A DNA stretch of 64,000 nt from Verrucomicrobiota bacterium (GTDB lineage Bacteria > Verrucomicrobiota > Verrucomicrobiia > Opitutales > Opitutaceae): positions 1 through 64,000 of the forward strand of contig JACTNC010000045.1 in assembly GCA_014584295.1 (NCBI GenBank), read 5' to 3'. A program made the position numbers and the translations under genes. Positions 45,926 to 55,362 of this stretch are shown here, piece by piece; within the stretch, counting starts at the first letter, position 1; each line of letters opens with the position of its first letter. The notes below the pieces were generated by a model. The model made no database searches. It was not told the DNA's origin and saw only the letters and a list, made by a program, of their open reading frames with translations.

Positions 45926-46162
45926 ATGACGACCGTACTCTCCCAGAAAGGCCAGTTGGTCCTGCCGGGCCCGATTCGCGAACAACTGAAGCTCTCGCCT
46001 GGGGACGACTTCGAAGTGATGATCGAGGACGAAGACACGATTTGCCTGCGGCGTGTCACCCACCCTGCCAATCGCGGTTTGGTGGACCTCCTGCTGGCGT
46101 GTCCGGGGAATTTCACGGTTCCTCCGCGCGAACGCGACGACTCGAGCCCCCTTTCGCTGTGA
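45926..46162 (+). CDS. vapB: AbrB/MazE-type antitoxin (VapB-like)
   Basis: 78 residues. The N-terminal swapped-hairpin domain reads TTVLSQKGQLVLPGPIREQL followed by KLSPGDDFEVMIED, the AbrB/SpoVT pattern. The C-terminal tail is the toxin-binding part. The stop overlaps the toxin GTG start as GTGA, the usual coupled arrangement. It neutralises the toxin and is expected to repress the operon through the palindrome at its start. Confidence 0.85.
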   Translation: MTTVLSQKGQLVLPGPIREQLKLSPGDDFEVMIEDEDTICLRRVTHPANRGLVDLLLACPGNFTVPPRERDDSSPLSL

Positions 46163-46572
46163 GCTTCCTGGTCGACACCAACGTCTTCAGCGAGCCAGCC
46201 AAGCCCAAGCCGGAGAAGCGCGTGGTGACGTGGTTGCGAGAGCATGAACAGGATCTCTACATCAGCGCCATCACGGTGGGGGAGCTCCGGCGGGGAATTG
46301 AGCGTCTGCCGGAAGGAAAGAGAAAGGCTCAATTGCAGGTTTGGCTGGTTGATCTGTGCGACCGAATGAAAGGACGGGTGCTCAGCTACAATACGAGTGC
46401 GGCACATGTATGGGGTCAGCTAAAGGCCAGATGGGATCGTGAGGGAACCTCCATTCCGTCGCTCGACAGTCAGATTGCGGCGATCGCGCATCGACACGGG
46501 CTGACAATTGTGACGCGCGATACCAGCGACTTCAAGAAAGCGGGCGTGGATGTGCTCGATCCTTTCGCATGA
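46159..46572 (+). CDS. vapC: PIN-domain toxin, FitB/VapC-like ribonuclease
   Basis: 137 residues from the GTG at 46159. The metal-binding acidic residues of the PIN domain are present: D6 (LVDTNVF), E42 (ITVGELRRGIE), D103 (SLDSQIAA) and D121/D124 (TRDTSDF). VapC toxins cleave tRNA or rRNA when not bound by the antitoxin. A longer frame begins at 45697 but the family start and the GTGA overlap favour 46159. Length is normal and nothing looks broken. Confidence 0.88.
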   Translation: MSFLVDTNVFSEPAKPKPEKRVVTWLREHEQDLYISAITVGELRRGIERLPEGKRKAQLQVWLVDLCDRMKGRVLSYNTSAAHVWGQLKARWDREGTSIPSLDSQIAAIAHRHGLTIVTRDTSDFKKAGVDVLDPFA

Positions 46573-46663
46573 ACGCGCGGGCGATGTCCCATCGCGGCTT
46601 TGCGCAGGACGGGTTACATTGAGGTGCCCAAGGAACCACTGAGCCTTCAAGAAATCCGCGCGA

Positions 46664-46782
46664 CGCATCCGCAATTTACGGCGGCAAACCCTGACGGAGC
46701 TCTCAGGGAACCTCCTCCCAACGCTTCACACACTGGCCGGACGCCTTTTCGCGTCCGGCCTTTTTGTGGCGCGACATCGCGA
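46664..46782 (+). repeat. Direct repeat copy 2: eno-like ending, 3' region and terminator
   Basis: 119 bases matching 45595-45713, 86.6% identical, no gaps. It reads ASAIYGGKP and a TGA stop, then the same 3' region and terminator. The preceding bases do not match enolase. Of the four codon changes within the nine matched codons, three are synonymous (Ala, Ala, Ile) and the last changes Leu to Pro. Confidence 0.9.
46735..46765 (+). terminator. Second copy of the eno terminator, after the toxin gene
   Basis: Identical 10-bp stem, CTTTTC loop and T5 tail as at 45666. It would now end the toxin-antitoxin transcript. It is close to the end of the convergent response regulator gene. Confidence 0.88.
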
Positions 46783-46784
46783 AT

Positions 46785-47183
46785 TCACTCCACCTCCTCA
46801 TTCTCCTCAGGATCAGCCAGGATCTCCCTGATCTGGCGAACGATCTCAGTCTTTGGAGTGTCCTTGCGGATATAGCCGTCCGCCCCGGCGTTCACCGCTG
46901 CCATCACCGTGGAAGATACCGCCTCGCAGCTCAGGAAGATCACGGGCACATCCGTATCCACTGCGCGGATGCGCTTGAGCAGCTCCAGTCCGGAAGCTCC
47001 TCCCGGAAGGTGCAGATCGAGGATGATCACGCCCGGCTGATGCTGCTGATGAAGTGCAAACCCCGCATCCGCATCCCCTGCCACGAGCGTGTCTGCCACG
47101 CCAATTTCCTTCAAGATCAGCGAAACGAACGTGCGCACATGCGCCTCATCATCGACGACCAAGGCAAGGTTGGGTATAGCCAC
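46785..47183 (-). CDS. Single-domain response regulator (CheY-like)
   Basis: 132 residues, one receiver domain without output domain. Phosphorylation and signalling residues are D11, D12, D56 (ILDLHLP), S85 in the usual Thr/Ser position (FLSCE) and K107 (YIRKDT). The C-terminus is acidic (DPEENEEVE). No histidine kinase lies nearby, so its partner is elsewhere. It sits between the two toxin-antitoxin pairs and points against them. Confidence 0.85.
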   Translation of the reverse strand: MAIPNLALVVDDEAHVRTFVSLILKEIGVADTLVAGDADAGFALHQQHQPGVIILDLHLPGGASGLELLKRIRAVDTDVPVIFLSCEAVSSTVMAAVNAGADGYIRKDTPKTEIVRQIREILADPEENEEVE

Positions 47184-47433
47184 GCCTTCAATTGGCTAAG
47201 TGCCGCCCTGTCAGGAGCAAGAGCTTTTCGTGGTAGGCGATGAGCATCAAATCGTCACTCAAGACCTCCAATCCAACTCTATCTCCTCGGCAATGATCCA
47301 AACCGGATTATCCAAGAATCTGTATTTCTACGCAATGGCAATCTGGGTATGCTCCAAGTCTAGGCGCCTTCAAGAATGCAGCCACAAGTAACGCAAGCTA
47401 ACATCCTTCCTGCACACTCACGCTTGACCGGAC

Positions 47434-47443
47434 CACAAGTGTG
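47434..47443. promoter_or_regulatory. Short palindrome before the second antitoxin gene
   Basis: CACA-AG-TGTG with near-symmetrical flanks (GGACCACAAGTGTGACC), 15 bases before the chosen ATG. Ribbon-helix-helix antitoxins bind short symmetric sites of this size. Weak on its own. Confidence 0.3.
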
Positions 47444-47458
47444 ACCAAAGGTAACACC

Positions 47459-47686
47459 ATGCCTACGACTGCCACGATTACGCTGAAGGTTTCACTCGCG
47501 GAAAAACATCGGATGCAAGCAGAGGCCCGTCGGGCCAAGAAGAGCCTGAATGCCTACCTGCTCAGCAAAGTCGCCGGCGGTGATGTGAGCCGCCAGGGCC
47601 GGGTTGACTATGAAAAGCTCACCGAGCGCCTTGCGGGCCGTTTCGAAGGTGAGGAGCTCTGGCGACTGATTCCGGGCCGCGAATGA
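47459..47686 (+). CDS. Ribbon-helix-helix type antitoxin
   Basis: 75 residues from the ATG at 47459, preceded by AAAGGTAACACC (a fair ribosome site). The N-terminus has TATITLKVSLAEKHRMQAEARRAKKSLNAYLLSKV, read here as beta-strand then two helices, typical of CopG/Arc-like antitoxins. The tail GRFEGEELWRLIPGRE likely wraps the toxin. A GTG start at 47441 is possible but would lose the ribosome site. The stop overlaps the toxin start as ATGA. Confidence 0.75.
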   Translation: MPTTATITLKVSLAEKHRMQAEARRAKKSLNAYLLSKVAGGDVSRQGRVDYEKLTERLAGRFEGEELWRLIPGRE

Positions 47687-48111
47687 GGCCCTACCTCGAC
47701 ACGTCTGTGATGCTCTCATTGCACCTGCGCGATGTGCATTTCGCGGCGGCAGCCGCCCTCATGCGGTCAGCACGCAGGGTCGTGTGGACACCTTGGCAAA
47801 AGCTGGAATTCGGCAACGCAATCCGCGCCCTGGTTGCACGCGGGCTGCTCACTCTCGCCGATGTTCGCGGGGTCGAAAACAGCATGCGCGCATCTGTCTC
47901 GGCTGGCGACATCGTTCCATGTCCGCTTCCTGCCTACAGGCTCTGGCAGGAAGCTGAAAAACTCTCCCGCGCCCACACACCCGCGATCGGCGTTCGCACG
48001 CTGGATTTGCTGCACGTTGCTGCTGCAAGTTCAGTACGCGCCACCCACTTTTACACGTTCGATCAGCGCCAGCATACGCTGGCACGCGCCGCTGGTCTGT
48101 CAGTCAACTGA
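47683..48111 (+). CDS. vapC: PIN-domain toxin (VapC family)
   Basis: 142 residues. Acidic active-site residues are D6 (YLDTSVM), E42 (WQKLEFGNAI), D108 (RTLDLLHVAAA) and D127 (YTFDQRQ). The T-L-D-x-L-H-x-A-A motif is characteristic of this VapC subgroup. It is coupled to the antitoxin by ATGA. This is the second toxin-antitoxin pair within 2.2 kb and is not closely related to the first in sequence or in antitoxin type. Confidence 0.87.
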   Translation: MRPYLDTSVMLSLHLRDVHFAAAAALMRSARRVVWTPWQKLEFGNAIRALVARGLLTLADVRGVENSMRASVSAGDIVPCPLPAYRLWQEAEKLSRAHTPAIGVRTLDLLHVAAASSVRATHFYTFDQRQHTLARAAGLSVN

Positions 48112-48146
48112 CTCTCGCGCCTTTCGCGCTGCTCTCTTCGCTCTAT

Positions 48147-48995
48147 CTATTCGATCCGCCGGATACGCAGATTGGCGGCATGGAAATCCAGGGCTTCGCG
48201 GATGTGGAGGTCCCAGTAATCCCACGTGTGCGCGCCGGGAAACTCGCGGTACTCGTGGGGAATCCGTTCGCGATTGAGATCAGCGTGCAGGAGACGGTTG
48301 ACGCCGATGAGGTAGTCGTCCGTTCCGCAATCGATGAGGATTCGCGGCAGGCGTTTCGCGCGGCGGGCACGGCGCGCCAACTCGACGATGTCGTGCGACG
48401 TGCCTCGCGGCGAACGGCCGAAAACACGCACCATCTCCTTGACGAAGGCCTCAGGCCAGCCGCGGTCCCGGGCAGCCTTGCGGTAGGCGGCAACTCCCGG
48501 GCGGTCGCCCCACCCCACCGCCCCCGAATGACTGTTGACGGAACAAAAACGATCCGCGTACCCAAGCCCCACGCGCAGTGCACCATAGCCTCCCATCGAC
48601 AGCCCGCCAATCGCTCGCGCACCTCGTGAGGCGCGCGCATGAAAGTGCCGCTCGATGATGCGGGGCAGCTCTTCCCCAAAATGACGCGCATACGGCGGAC
48701 CGTCCTCATGATCGGTATAAAACCCGCGATACCCGTCGGGCATCACCACGATCAAGGGCAGCCCCGCGAGATAAAACTCAATCCGGCTCCGCCGCATCCA
48801 CATGGTCGCGTCATCAGAAAGACCGTGAAGCAGATAAAACACGGGAAACGGACCCTCGCCCCTATCAGGCAGAAGTATCTCCGCGCTCGTCTGTTTTCCT
48901 AAAAGTTCGCTGCGCCAGTGAAAGGTTGTCCAGGCCACGGGAGTTCGATGTATCGGTTTTTTGGATGCAAGGGCTCGCGCGGGCTCAATCCACAC
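48147..48995 (-). CDS. Esterase of the alpha/beta-hydrolase fold (esterase D / S-formylglutathione hydrolase-like)
   Basis: 282 residues. Features are PFPVFYLLHGLSDDATMWMRRS, then PLIVVMPDGYRGFYTD. The nucleophile elbow is GLSMGGYGAL, and late residues are CGTDDYLIGVNR (Asp) and PGAHTWDYWDLH (His). There is no clear signal peptide. Close relatives include feruloyl- and acyl-esterases as well as formylglutathione hydrolases. The end overlaps the rlmI-like gene by 11 bases, so the two are probably co-transcribed. Confidence 0.85.
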   Translation of the reverse strand: MWIEPARALASKKPIHRTPVAWTTFHWRSELLGKQTSAEILLPDRGEGPFPVFYLLHGLSDDATMWMRRSRIEFYLAGLPLIVVMPDGYRGFYTDHEDGPPYARHFGEELPRIIERHFHARASRGARAIGGLSMGGYGALRVGLGYADRFCSVNSHSGAVGWGDRPGVAAYRKAARDRGWPEAFVKEMVRVFGRSPRGTSHDIVELARRARRAKRLPRILIDCGTDDYLIGVNRLLHADLNRERIPHEYREFPGAHTWDYWDLHIREALDFHAANLRIRRIE

Positions 48996-50175
48996 GCACG
49001 ATGTATCCGCGTAGGTATTCGCTTTCGGGCATCGTCACAAGCACCGGATGATCCGGCGGCTGGTGGGCAAACTCAAGGACGCGCACCTTTCGCCGGGCAT
49101 CGGCCGCCGCATCGGCCAGCACGCCGCGCAATTCCGCGTCCTGCATGTGATGCGAACAGGTATAAGTCGCGAGCACACCACCCGGCGCGAGGGAGCGCAT
49201 GGCGCGAAGGTTGATTTCCTTGTAGCCGCGCAACGCGCCTTCGAGCGCGCTCTTCGATTTCGCGAATGGGGGCGGATCGAGGATGATCACATCCCAGCGC
49301 GGTTCGCGTTCTCGCGCGGGTTCGTTGAACCAGTCGAAGACATTGACGACCGAAAACGAGACAGTCAGACGTGCACGCTCCGCGTTGCGCCTTGCCGCCT
49401 CGATCGCATCGGGCGCGCTGTCCAGCCCCAGCACCTCGGTCGCCCCGGCGCGCGCGGCATGGAGACCGAATGCGCCCTGGTTGCAGAACGCGTCGAGCAC
49501 GCGCTTGCCTCCGCAGTACTTCGCCACAGCCGCGTGCTGCAGACGCTGATCGAGGTAAAATCCGGTTTTCTGCCCATGCTGCAAATCGAGCCAATACTCG
49601 AATTCACCAATTTCCACCCACCGCGGCGCCCAGGCCCGCCCGGAGCGCGTGCTCACGCCCATCGGCAGACCTTCCAGACGGCGGATGGTGGCATCATTGC
49701 GGAAAATGATCTCAGACGGATTCAGAAGCTCATCGAGCAGCGCGCCAATGATCTCCGTGCGTTTCTCAAGCGCGAGTGTCTGGATCTGCACCACCAACGT
49801 GTCGCCAAACTGATCCACGACCAGCCCGGGAAGGTCATCCGATTCGGACCAGACCAGTCGTCGGGTACGGTTCTCGGCAGGCACGCCTCCATTATCGCGG
49901 CGCGCAATCGCCTGCAGCAGAGCACTTCGGATGAAGCCCGCATCCAGGACCACACGTTCCCGGCTGATCCGGCGCCAGACAATCTGCGAGCGCGAATTGT
50001 AAATGCCGGAGCCAAGAAAACGCCCGCTGCGGTCGCGACACTCCACCACCTCGCCGTCCCATTCAGGCGGCAGCAGCCCTTCGGTTTCATTGGCAAACAC
50101 CCACGGGTGCCCCATGAGCACCCGTGCCTTTGCGTTTGGCTTGAGCTTGAGCGAAGGAACCGGTCTCGACATCAC
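48985..50175 (-). CDS. Class I rRNA cytosine methyltransferase, RlmI-like
   Basis: 396 residues. The N-terminal PUA domain has LKPNAKARVLMGHPWVFANE. A RlmI-type linker follows (LVWSESDDLPGLVVDQFGDT), then the SAM-binding domain (RVLDAFCNQGAFGLHAARAG, with WDVIILDPPPFAKSKSALEG and the catalytic CSHHM). RlmI makes m5C1962 in 23S rRNA. The target here is presumed similar. Start ATG 50175; 50172 is an alternative. Confidence 0.9.
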   Translation of the reverse strand: MMSRPVPSLKLKPNAKARVLMGHPWVFANETEGLLPPEWDGEVVECRDRSGRFLGSGIYNSRSQIVWRRISRERVVLDAGFIRSALLQAIARRDNGGVPAENRTRRLVWSESDDLPGLVVDQFGDTLVVQIQTLALEKRTEIIGALLDELLNPSEIIFRNDATIRRLEGLPMGVSTRSGRAWAPRWVEIGEFEYWLDLQHGQKTGFYLDQRLQHAAVAKYCGGKRVLDAFCNQGAFGLHAARAGATEVLGLDSAPDAIEAARRNAERARLTVSFSVVNVFDWFNEPAREREPRWDVIILDPPPFAKSKSALEGALRGYKEINLRAMRSLAPGGVLATYTCSHHMQDAELRGVLADAAADARRKVRVLEFAHQPPDHPVLVTMPESEYLRGYIVRVD

Positions 50176-50648
50176 CCCAGCATCAACGCACGAACTGCCG
50201 GGAGAAGCTCAAAAATCAAGGGGACGAAGCCAATGTTATTTGCCATGACCAATCACGGCAGGATGCGTTGGCTTTCCCACTACACCGAAAGCCCCCAAAA
50301 CCGGCGGACTTACCTATCAGGGCGTGTCCGAGGTTTGACTGATGTGATACCCCTCAGAGTCCTGATATCCGTCGGGCGCCGTCCAAACTGCGGTTGCGAG
50401 GAAAACAAGCCCGACGACAGAAGCGAGTCCAAGGATGATAAGGAAGGTGAGCATGGGATAAAACTTGGGGGTCGTGAAACTACTTACGGACATTTCATCG
50501 AAGACAAGTCTATTACGCAAAACTACGCATAGAAAATCCAAATTCCATTAATTTACATTTTTATGCCTGCAATCGATCGACGAGTATGCCCAGAGCCTAC
50601 TTTGCGCTTTCCCCGTCGCATCGCCCGGCCTTCCTTGATCCCTCTGAC
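50176..50648. other. Intergenic stretch between rlmI-like and prfC
   Basis: Apart from the small minus-strand frame at 50317-50493 I see no gene or structured element. The left part is probably the rlmI promoter, the AT-rich right part (around 50520-50570) the prfC promoter. Confidence 0.4.
50317..50493 (-). CDS. Possible small single-span membrane protein
   Basis: 58 residues (or 45 from a later Met). One strong hydrophobic segment (LTFLIILGLASVVGLVFLATAV) follows a short polar start; the tail WTAPDGYQDSEGYHISQTS is acidic and polar. No known family. A frame of this shape in GC-rich DNA is unlikely by chance alone, but there is no strong ribosome site and no conserved partner, so it is tentative. 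Confidence 0.4.
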   Translation of the reverse strand: MSVSSFTTPKFYPMLTFLIILGLASVVGLVFLATAVWTAPDGYQDSEGYHISQTSDTP

Positions 50649-52301
50649 ATGTCCGCCGCCGAAGAAATCGCCCGCCGCCGCACCTTTGCCATCATTTCGC
50701 ACCCAGATGCGGGCAAGACCACGCTAACTGAAAAGTTCCTGCTTTACGGAAATGCGATCCATCTCGCAGGAACTGTCACCGCCAGGAAAAACCAGCGGGC
50801 CACGGCCTCCGACTGGATGGAACTCGAGAAACAACGCGGCATCTCCATCAGTTCGACCGTTCTCCAATTCGACTACCGGGGTTTCGCGGTCAACCTGCTG
50901 GATACCCCCGGCCACAAGGACTTCTCGGAGGACACCTACCGCGTGCTCACTGCGGTGGACGCCGCCCTGATGGTCATCGATTCTGGCAAGGGCGTTCAGG
51001 CCCAGACACGCAAACTCTTCGAAGTTTGCCGGCGCCGTGGAGTGCCCATTTTTACGTTCATGAACAAGTGCGACCGCCCCACGCTCAACCCGATCACGCT
51101 GATCGACGAGCTTGAGAGCGTGCTGGGTATCCAGGCATCCCCGGTCATCTGGCCGCTGGGCAACGGCCCCACCTTTCGCGGAGTCTTTGACCGCCGCAAT
51201 CGCGAGGTGCACCTGTTCGAACGCGTACCCGGGGGCGCCTATCACGCGCCCGTGAACGTAGCCTCCCTCGAAGATCCCGTCGTGCGCGAGAAGCTCGATG
51301 ACTACACGTTCAACGAAGTGCGCGAACAGCTTGAAATGCTCGACGGAGCCGGCCACCCCTTCGACCTCACCGCTGTCCGCGGGGGTCGTCAGACACCCGT
51401 ATTTTTCGGCAGTGCGGTCAACAATTTCGGCATTCAGCTCTTGCTCGACGGATTTCTCGAAAACTCCGTTCCTCCGGCGCCGCGTCACATCTCGATACCA
51501 GCCGCAATGGCCCAGACTCGTGCCCAAGCGTCGCAGACGGACGGAATCGTCCCCGTGACACACCCCAAGTTCTCCGCCTTTGTCTTCAAGATCCAGGCCA
51601 ACATGGATCCAAAGCATCGCGACCGCATCGCCTTCGTGCGGATCTGCTCGGGGAAGTTCACGCGCGACATGACGGTCCTTCACCAGCAATCCGGAAAAAC
51701 CGTCCGCCTGTCGTCTTCGCACAAGCTGTTTGGACAGGAACGCGAAACCGTGAACGAGGCATGGCCCGGCGACGTGATCGGGCTGGTAGGACATGACGCG
51801 TTCGGGATCGGCGACACCCTTACCGAGGACCGCTCGATCCTTTTCGATGAGATTCCTCGCTTTCCCCCGGAGGTCTTCACCTACATCTCAAACCCAAACC
51901 CGTCAGACGCAAAGAAGTTCCGCGCAGGTCTCGATCAGTTGCTTCAGGAGGGAGTTGTCCAGTCGTTCTCCGCCCGCCATGCGCCTCCCGGTTCGACGCT
52001 TCTCGCCGCCGTCGGTCCCCTTCAGTTTGAAGTGGTGCAATACCGGCTGCAGTCGGAGTACGGCGCAGAATCGCGCCTCGAACCCACACCATGGACACTG
52101 CTCAAATGGCTCGAGCCTCATCCGAGCCTGAAGAATCCCTCAGGCATCATCGTTGCGAGCGGTGTGAGCTTTGGCACGGACAAGTTTGACCAGCCGGTTG
52201 CACTTTTCCCGAACGACTGGACCATGGATTATTTCAAGGAAAAGAATCCCGAACTCAGGCTTCACGATCTTCCCCTGGAACAATCCGAAAACCACAAGTA
52301 G
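50649..52301 (+). CDS. prfC: Peptide chain release factor 3
   Basis: GTPase that recycles RF1/RF2 after translation termination. 550 residues from MSAAEEIARRRTFAIISHPD. The P-loop is SHPDAGKTTLTEKFLL, switch region ERQRGISIS equivalent is LEKQRGISISSTV, then LLDTPGHKDFSEDTYRVL and MNKCDR. The domain order is G, II and III, usual length. An ATG at 50586 gives 21 extra residues and is less likely. A D,D-carboxypeptidase gene follows by 21 bases. Confidence 0.95.
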   Translation: MSAAEEIARRRTFAIISHPDAGKTTLTEKFLLYGNAIHLAGTVTARKNQRATASDWMELEKQRGISISSTVLQFDYRGFAVNLLDTPGHKDFSEDTYRVLTAVDAALMVIDSGKGVQAQTRKLFEVCRRRGVPIFTFMNKCDRPTLNPITLIDELESVLGIQASPVIWPLGNGPTFRGVFDRRNREVHLFERVPGGAYHAPVNVASLEDPVVREKLDDYTFNEVREQLEMLDGAGHPFDLTAVRGGRQTPVFFGSAVNNFGIQLLLDGFLENSVPPAPRHISIPAAMAQTRAQASQTDGIVPVTHPKFSAFVFKIQANMDPKHRDRIAFVRICSGKFTRDMTVLHQQSGKTVRLSSSHKLFGQERETVNEAWPGDVIGLVGHDAFGIGDTLTEDRSILFDEIPRFPPEVFTYISNPNPSDAKKFRAGLDQLLQEGVVQSFSARHAPPGSTLLAAVGPLQFEVVQYRLQSEYGAESRLEPTPWTLLKWLEPHPSLKNPSGIIVASGVSFGTDKFDQPVALFPNDWTMDYFKEKNPELRLHDLPLEQSENHK

Positions 52302-52322
52302 CTCAGCACCGCCTTTCAATCC

Positions 52323-53360
52323 ATGTCCGTTCACCCGTTCCTCGCGTTTGCCGGCGCCTTTCTCCTGATCCCATTTCTTTCGTTTGCGGCCAAGGCCCCC
52401 GCACCCGCCTATCGAGGCGCCATCGTCGTTGATGCAGCATCCGGCAAGGTTCTCATCGAGGATCACGCTGACTTCGTGAACCCACCAGCGAGCGTCACGA
52501 AACTGATGACCTATCTCATCGTGCACGACCGCATCGCCGCTGGAACGCTTTCCCTGTCGACAGAGGTAACAATCGCTCGCGAAGACGCAAAAATCGGAGG
52601 CACTCAGGTTTGGCTTGATGCGGGCGAAAAATTCTCCGTCGAAGACCTTCTGTACGCCATGCTGATCCAGTCCGCCAATGACTGCGCTCAAGCCCTCGCG
52701 CGCACGGTCGGAGGATCACGCGAAGCGTTCGTTGCCCTGATGAATGAGCGAGCAAAAGGTCTCGGGATGTCCCGAACAACCTTCAGGACACCTCACGGAC
52801 TTCCCCCTTCAAACCGGAAAATCGCCGATGGAGACCTGACGACTCCGCATGATCTCGCCCTGCTCAGCCGCGAACTTCTCCTGAGAACTGACATTCTTCG
52901 CTACACCACGGTGAAGGAGCGTACCTTCCGACCGGGGCAGCCGCCACCGCGCGAAATCATCATGCGTTCCCACAACCATCTCATCGGTAAGGTACGCGGC
53001 GTGGACGGATTAAAAACAGGATTCACAAACGGCGCGGGATACTGCCTGGCAGCAACCGCCGAACGGGACGGTAGGCGTGTGATCGCGGTGGTCATGGGCA
53101 GCCCGGATCAAAAGACGCGTGACATCAAGGTCGCCGAGCTGATTGAACGCGGATTCGCGCTCCTGCCGGCAGACTCGCGTTTCATTGCGGATACGTCTCC
53201 TCTTCGTCCCGCAGTGTCTGTGCGCGCACCGGCTCCACAATCGTCCACTACGTCGCCGTTCACTTCGTCGGCGACAGCAACTCCCTCCCGCACTCAGGCA
53301 ACTGCACCTTCGGCCACCGACGACCAGGGTCCCACGGTGCGATTCGTTCCGAGACGCTAG
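52323..53360 (+). CDS. D-alanyl-D-alanine carboxypeptidase (DacA-like, S11)
   Basis: Low-molecular-mass penicillin-binding protein that trims peptidoglycan stem peptides. 345 residues with a signal peptide ([20 protein letters not shown]). Active motifs are SxxK (S57-V-T-K60), SxN (S117-A-N119) and KTG (K231-T-G233). After about residue 290 there is a Ser/Thr/Pro/Ala-rich tail in place of the DacA membrane helix, so it may be soluble or wall-associated in the periplasm. Confidence 0.9.
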   Translation: MSVHPFLAFAGAFLLIPFLSFAAKAPAPAYRGAIVVDAASGKVLIEDHADFVNPPASVTKLMTYLIVHDRIAAGTLSLSTEVTIAREDAKIGGTQVWLDAGEKFSVEDLLYAMLIQSANDCAQALARTVGGSREAFVALMNERAKGLGMSRTTFRTPHGLPPSNRKIADGDLTTPHDLALLSRELLLRTDILRYTTVKERTFRPGQPPPREIIMRSHNHLIGKVRGVDGLKTGFTNGAGYCLAATAERDGRRVIAVVMGSPDQKTRDIKVAELIERGFALLPADSRFIADTSPLRPAVSVRAPAPQSSTTSPFTSSATATPSRTQATAPSATDDQGPTVRFVPRR

Positions 53361-53392
53361 CATACCTGTCCCCTCCCCCGAGATTTCCCACT

Positions 53393-54334
53393 GTGCAACC
53401 GGACCTCAATGCCATCGAATCCTATCTTCGCGCCCTCCAGGATCGCATATGCACGGAGCTTGAGGCCGAGGACGGCGCTGCCAAATTCCAGGTCGATGAC
53501 TGGAAGCGGACCGAAGGGGGCGGCGGGCGCACGTGCACGCTTGCGGAAGGGGCGGTTTTTGAAAAGGCCGGCGTCGCCTTTTCGCATGTGCACGGGCGCC
53601 AACTTCCTCCGTCCGCCACGCAGCACCGCCCCGAACTCGCGGGCAAACCTTGGCAGGCGCTCGGCGTCTCGCTGGTCATTCACCCTCGCAACCCCTACGT
53701 TCCGACCAGTCACGCCAACGTCCGGTTCTTTATCGCGGGACAGGGTGAGGAGAACCCAGTTTTCTGGTTTGGCGGCGGAATCGATCTGACGCCCTTTTAC
53801 GGTTTCGTCGACGACGCCGTACACTGGCACCGAACCGCACGCGACGCCCTGGCGCCGTTCGGTGAATCATTGTATCCACGTTTCAAGCACGCCTGTGACG
53901 CGTATTTTTTCCTCAAACACCGAAAGGAATCGCGCGGGATCGGCGGAGTTTTTTTCGACGACTTCAACGAACTTGGATTCGAGCGCAGCTTTGCCGTCAT
54001 GCGCGCCGTGGGCGACGCCTATCTGCCCGCCTACCTTCCGATCGTGTCACGCCGGAAGACCGTCTCCTATGGCGAGCGCGAGAGGCAGTTCCAGCTCCTT
54101 CGGCGAGGACGCTATGTCGAATTCAATCTCGTCTGGGATCGTGGCACCCTTTTCGGCCTGCAAAGCGGCGGACGCACGGAATCGATCCTCATGAGCCTGC
54201 CTCCGCTCGTCCGATGGGAGTATGAATATCATCCGGCAGCCGGGTCGCGCGAAGCCCAGTTGACCGAGTTCTTCCTGAAGCCCCGGGCATGGGCGGACGC
54301 GCCTGCACCGATCGATCCCGGGCCATCCTCATGA
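53393..54334 (+). CDS. hemF: Oxygen-dependent coproporphyrinogen III oxidase
   Basis: Aerobic heme-pathway enzyme, 313 residues from the GTG at 53393. Features are [68 protein letters not shown] and [31 protein letters not shown]. The gene overlaps hemE by 4 bases (ATGA). O2 dependence suggests aerobic life. Confidence 0.95.
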   Translation: MQPDLNAIESYLRALQDRICTELEAEDGAAKFQVDDWKRTEGGGGRTCTLAEGAVFEKAGVAFSHVHGRQLPPSATQHRPELAGKPWQALGVSLVIHPRNPYVPTSHANVRFFIAGQGEENPVFWFGGGIDLTPFYGFVDDAVHWHRTARDALAPFGESLYPRFKHACDAYFFLKHRKESRGIGGVFFDDFNELGFERSFAVMRAVGDAYLPAYLPIVSRRKTVSYGERERQFQLLRRGRYVEFNLVWDRGTLFGLQSGGRTESILMSLPPLVRWEYEYHPAAGSREAQLTEFFLKPRAWADAPAPIDPGPSS

Positions 54335-55362
54335 CCTCACGCACCCGATTCCTCACCGCCTGTCGCTGCGAGCCGCTCTCCCGCCCGCCTTTGTGGGTCA
54401 TGCGGCAGGCCGGGCGATATCTGCCTGAATACCGGGCGCTGAAAGCCAAGTCGTCCTTCCTCGAAATGGTGAAAACGCCCGATCTCGCCATCGAGGTCAC
54501 GCTCCAGCCACTCCGACGCTTTCCAGGACTCGATGCCGCCATCCTATTTTCCGACATTCTCGTCATTCCCGAGGCACTCGGGCAGCCCTACACCTTTCGC
54601 GATTCAGGAGGCATCGCCATGGCCTGGCGGCTCGAGACCAAAGCGCAGGTGGATGCTCTTGCTCCGGCGGCGGACGCCGTTGGAAAGCTCGGCTATGTCC
54701 CTGCTGCCCTCCGCGGCCTGAAAAGGGAACTCGGCGACAGCAAGGCGCTCCTCGGATTTGGCGGTTCGCCCTGGACCCTGGCCACCTATATGGTCGAGGG
54801 CGGCAGCTCCGAGGATTTCGAGAGGATCAAGATGCTGTTCTACACGGATCGACCGATGTTCGAGTCGCTCCTTCGGAAAATCACCGACACCCTGATCCTC
54901 TATTTCCGCGCGCAGATTGATGCCGGAGCAGACGCAATCCAGATCTTTGACTCCTGGGGTGGCATCATTGCAGGCGCGGACTACGCCGAGGCATCGCTGA
55001 AGTGGATTCGCGAGGTCATCGCCGCGCTGCCGCGGGACTTTCCCGTCATCCTCTATGCAAAAGGCACCGGGACACAGCTCACAGACCAGAGCTTCACCGG
55101 CGCGCAAGTGATCAGTGTCGACTGGACCGTCGACCTCAGGGTGGCGAGGGCGATCGTCCCCAACAACGTCGCTCTTCAGGGGAACCTCGATCCCGTTCTT
55201 CTTCAGACAACACCTGCGATCGTGAAGCGCGAAACACAAACCCTGCTCGAGGCGATGCGATCGGAACGCGGCCACATCTTCAACCTCGGCCATGGCATCA
55301 CTCCGCAGGCGCGGATCGATTGCATGCAGGCCCTCGTGGACACCGTTTCGTCGTGGACGTGA
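54331..55362 (+). CDS. hemE: Uroporphyrinogen decarboxylase
   Basis: 343 residues from the ATG that overlaps the hemF stop. Family features are [46 protein letters not shown] and [16 protein letters not shown], then [11 protein letters not shown]. It removes four carboxyl groups to give coproporphyrinogen, the HemF substrate. The stop overlaps the next GTG start (GTGA). Confidence 0.96.
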   Translation: MTSRTRFLTACRCEPLSRPPLWVMRQAGRYLPEYRALKAKSSFLEMVKTPDLAIEVTLQPLRRFPGLDAAILFSDILVIPEALGQPYTFRDSGGIAMAWRLETKAQVDALAPAADAVGKLGYVPAALRGLKRELGDSKALLGFGGSPWTLATYMVEGGSSEDFERIKMLFYTDRPMFESLLRKITDTLILYFRAQIDAGADAIQIFDSWGGIIAGADYAEASLKWIREVIAALPRDFPVILYAKGTGTQLTDQSFTGAQVISVDWTVDLRVARAIVPNNVALQGNLDPVLLQTTPAIVKRETQTLLEAMRSERGHIFNLGHGITPQARIDCMQALVDTVSSWT

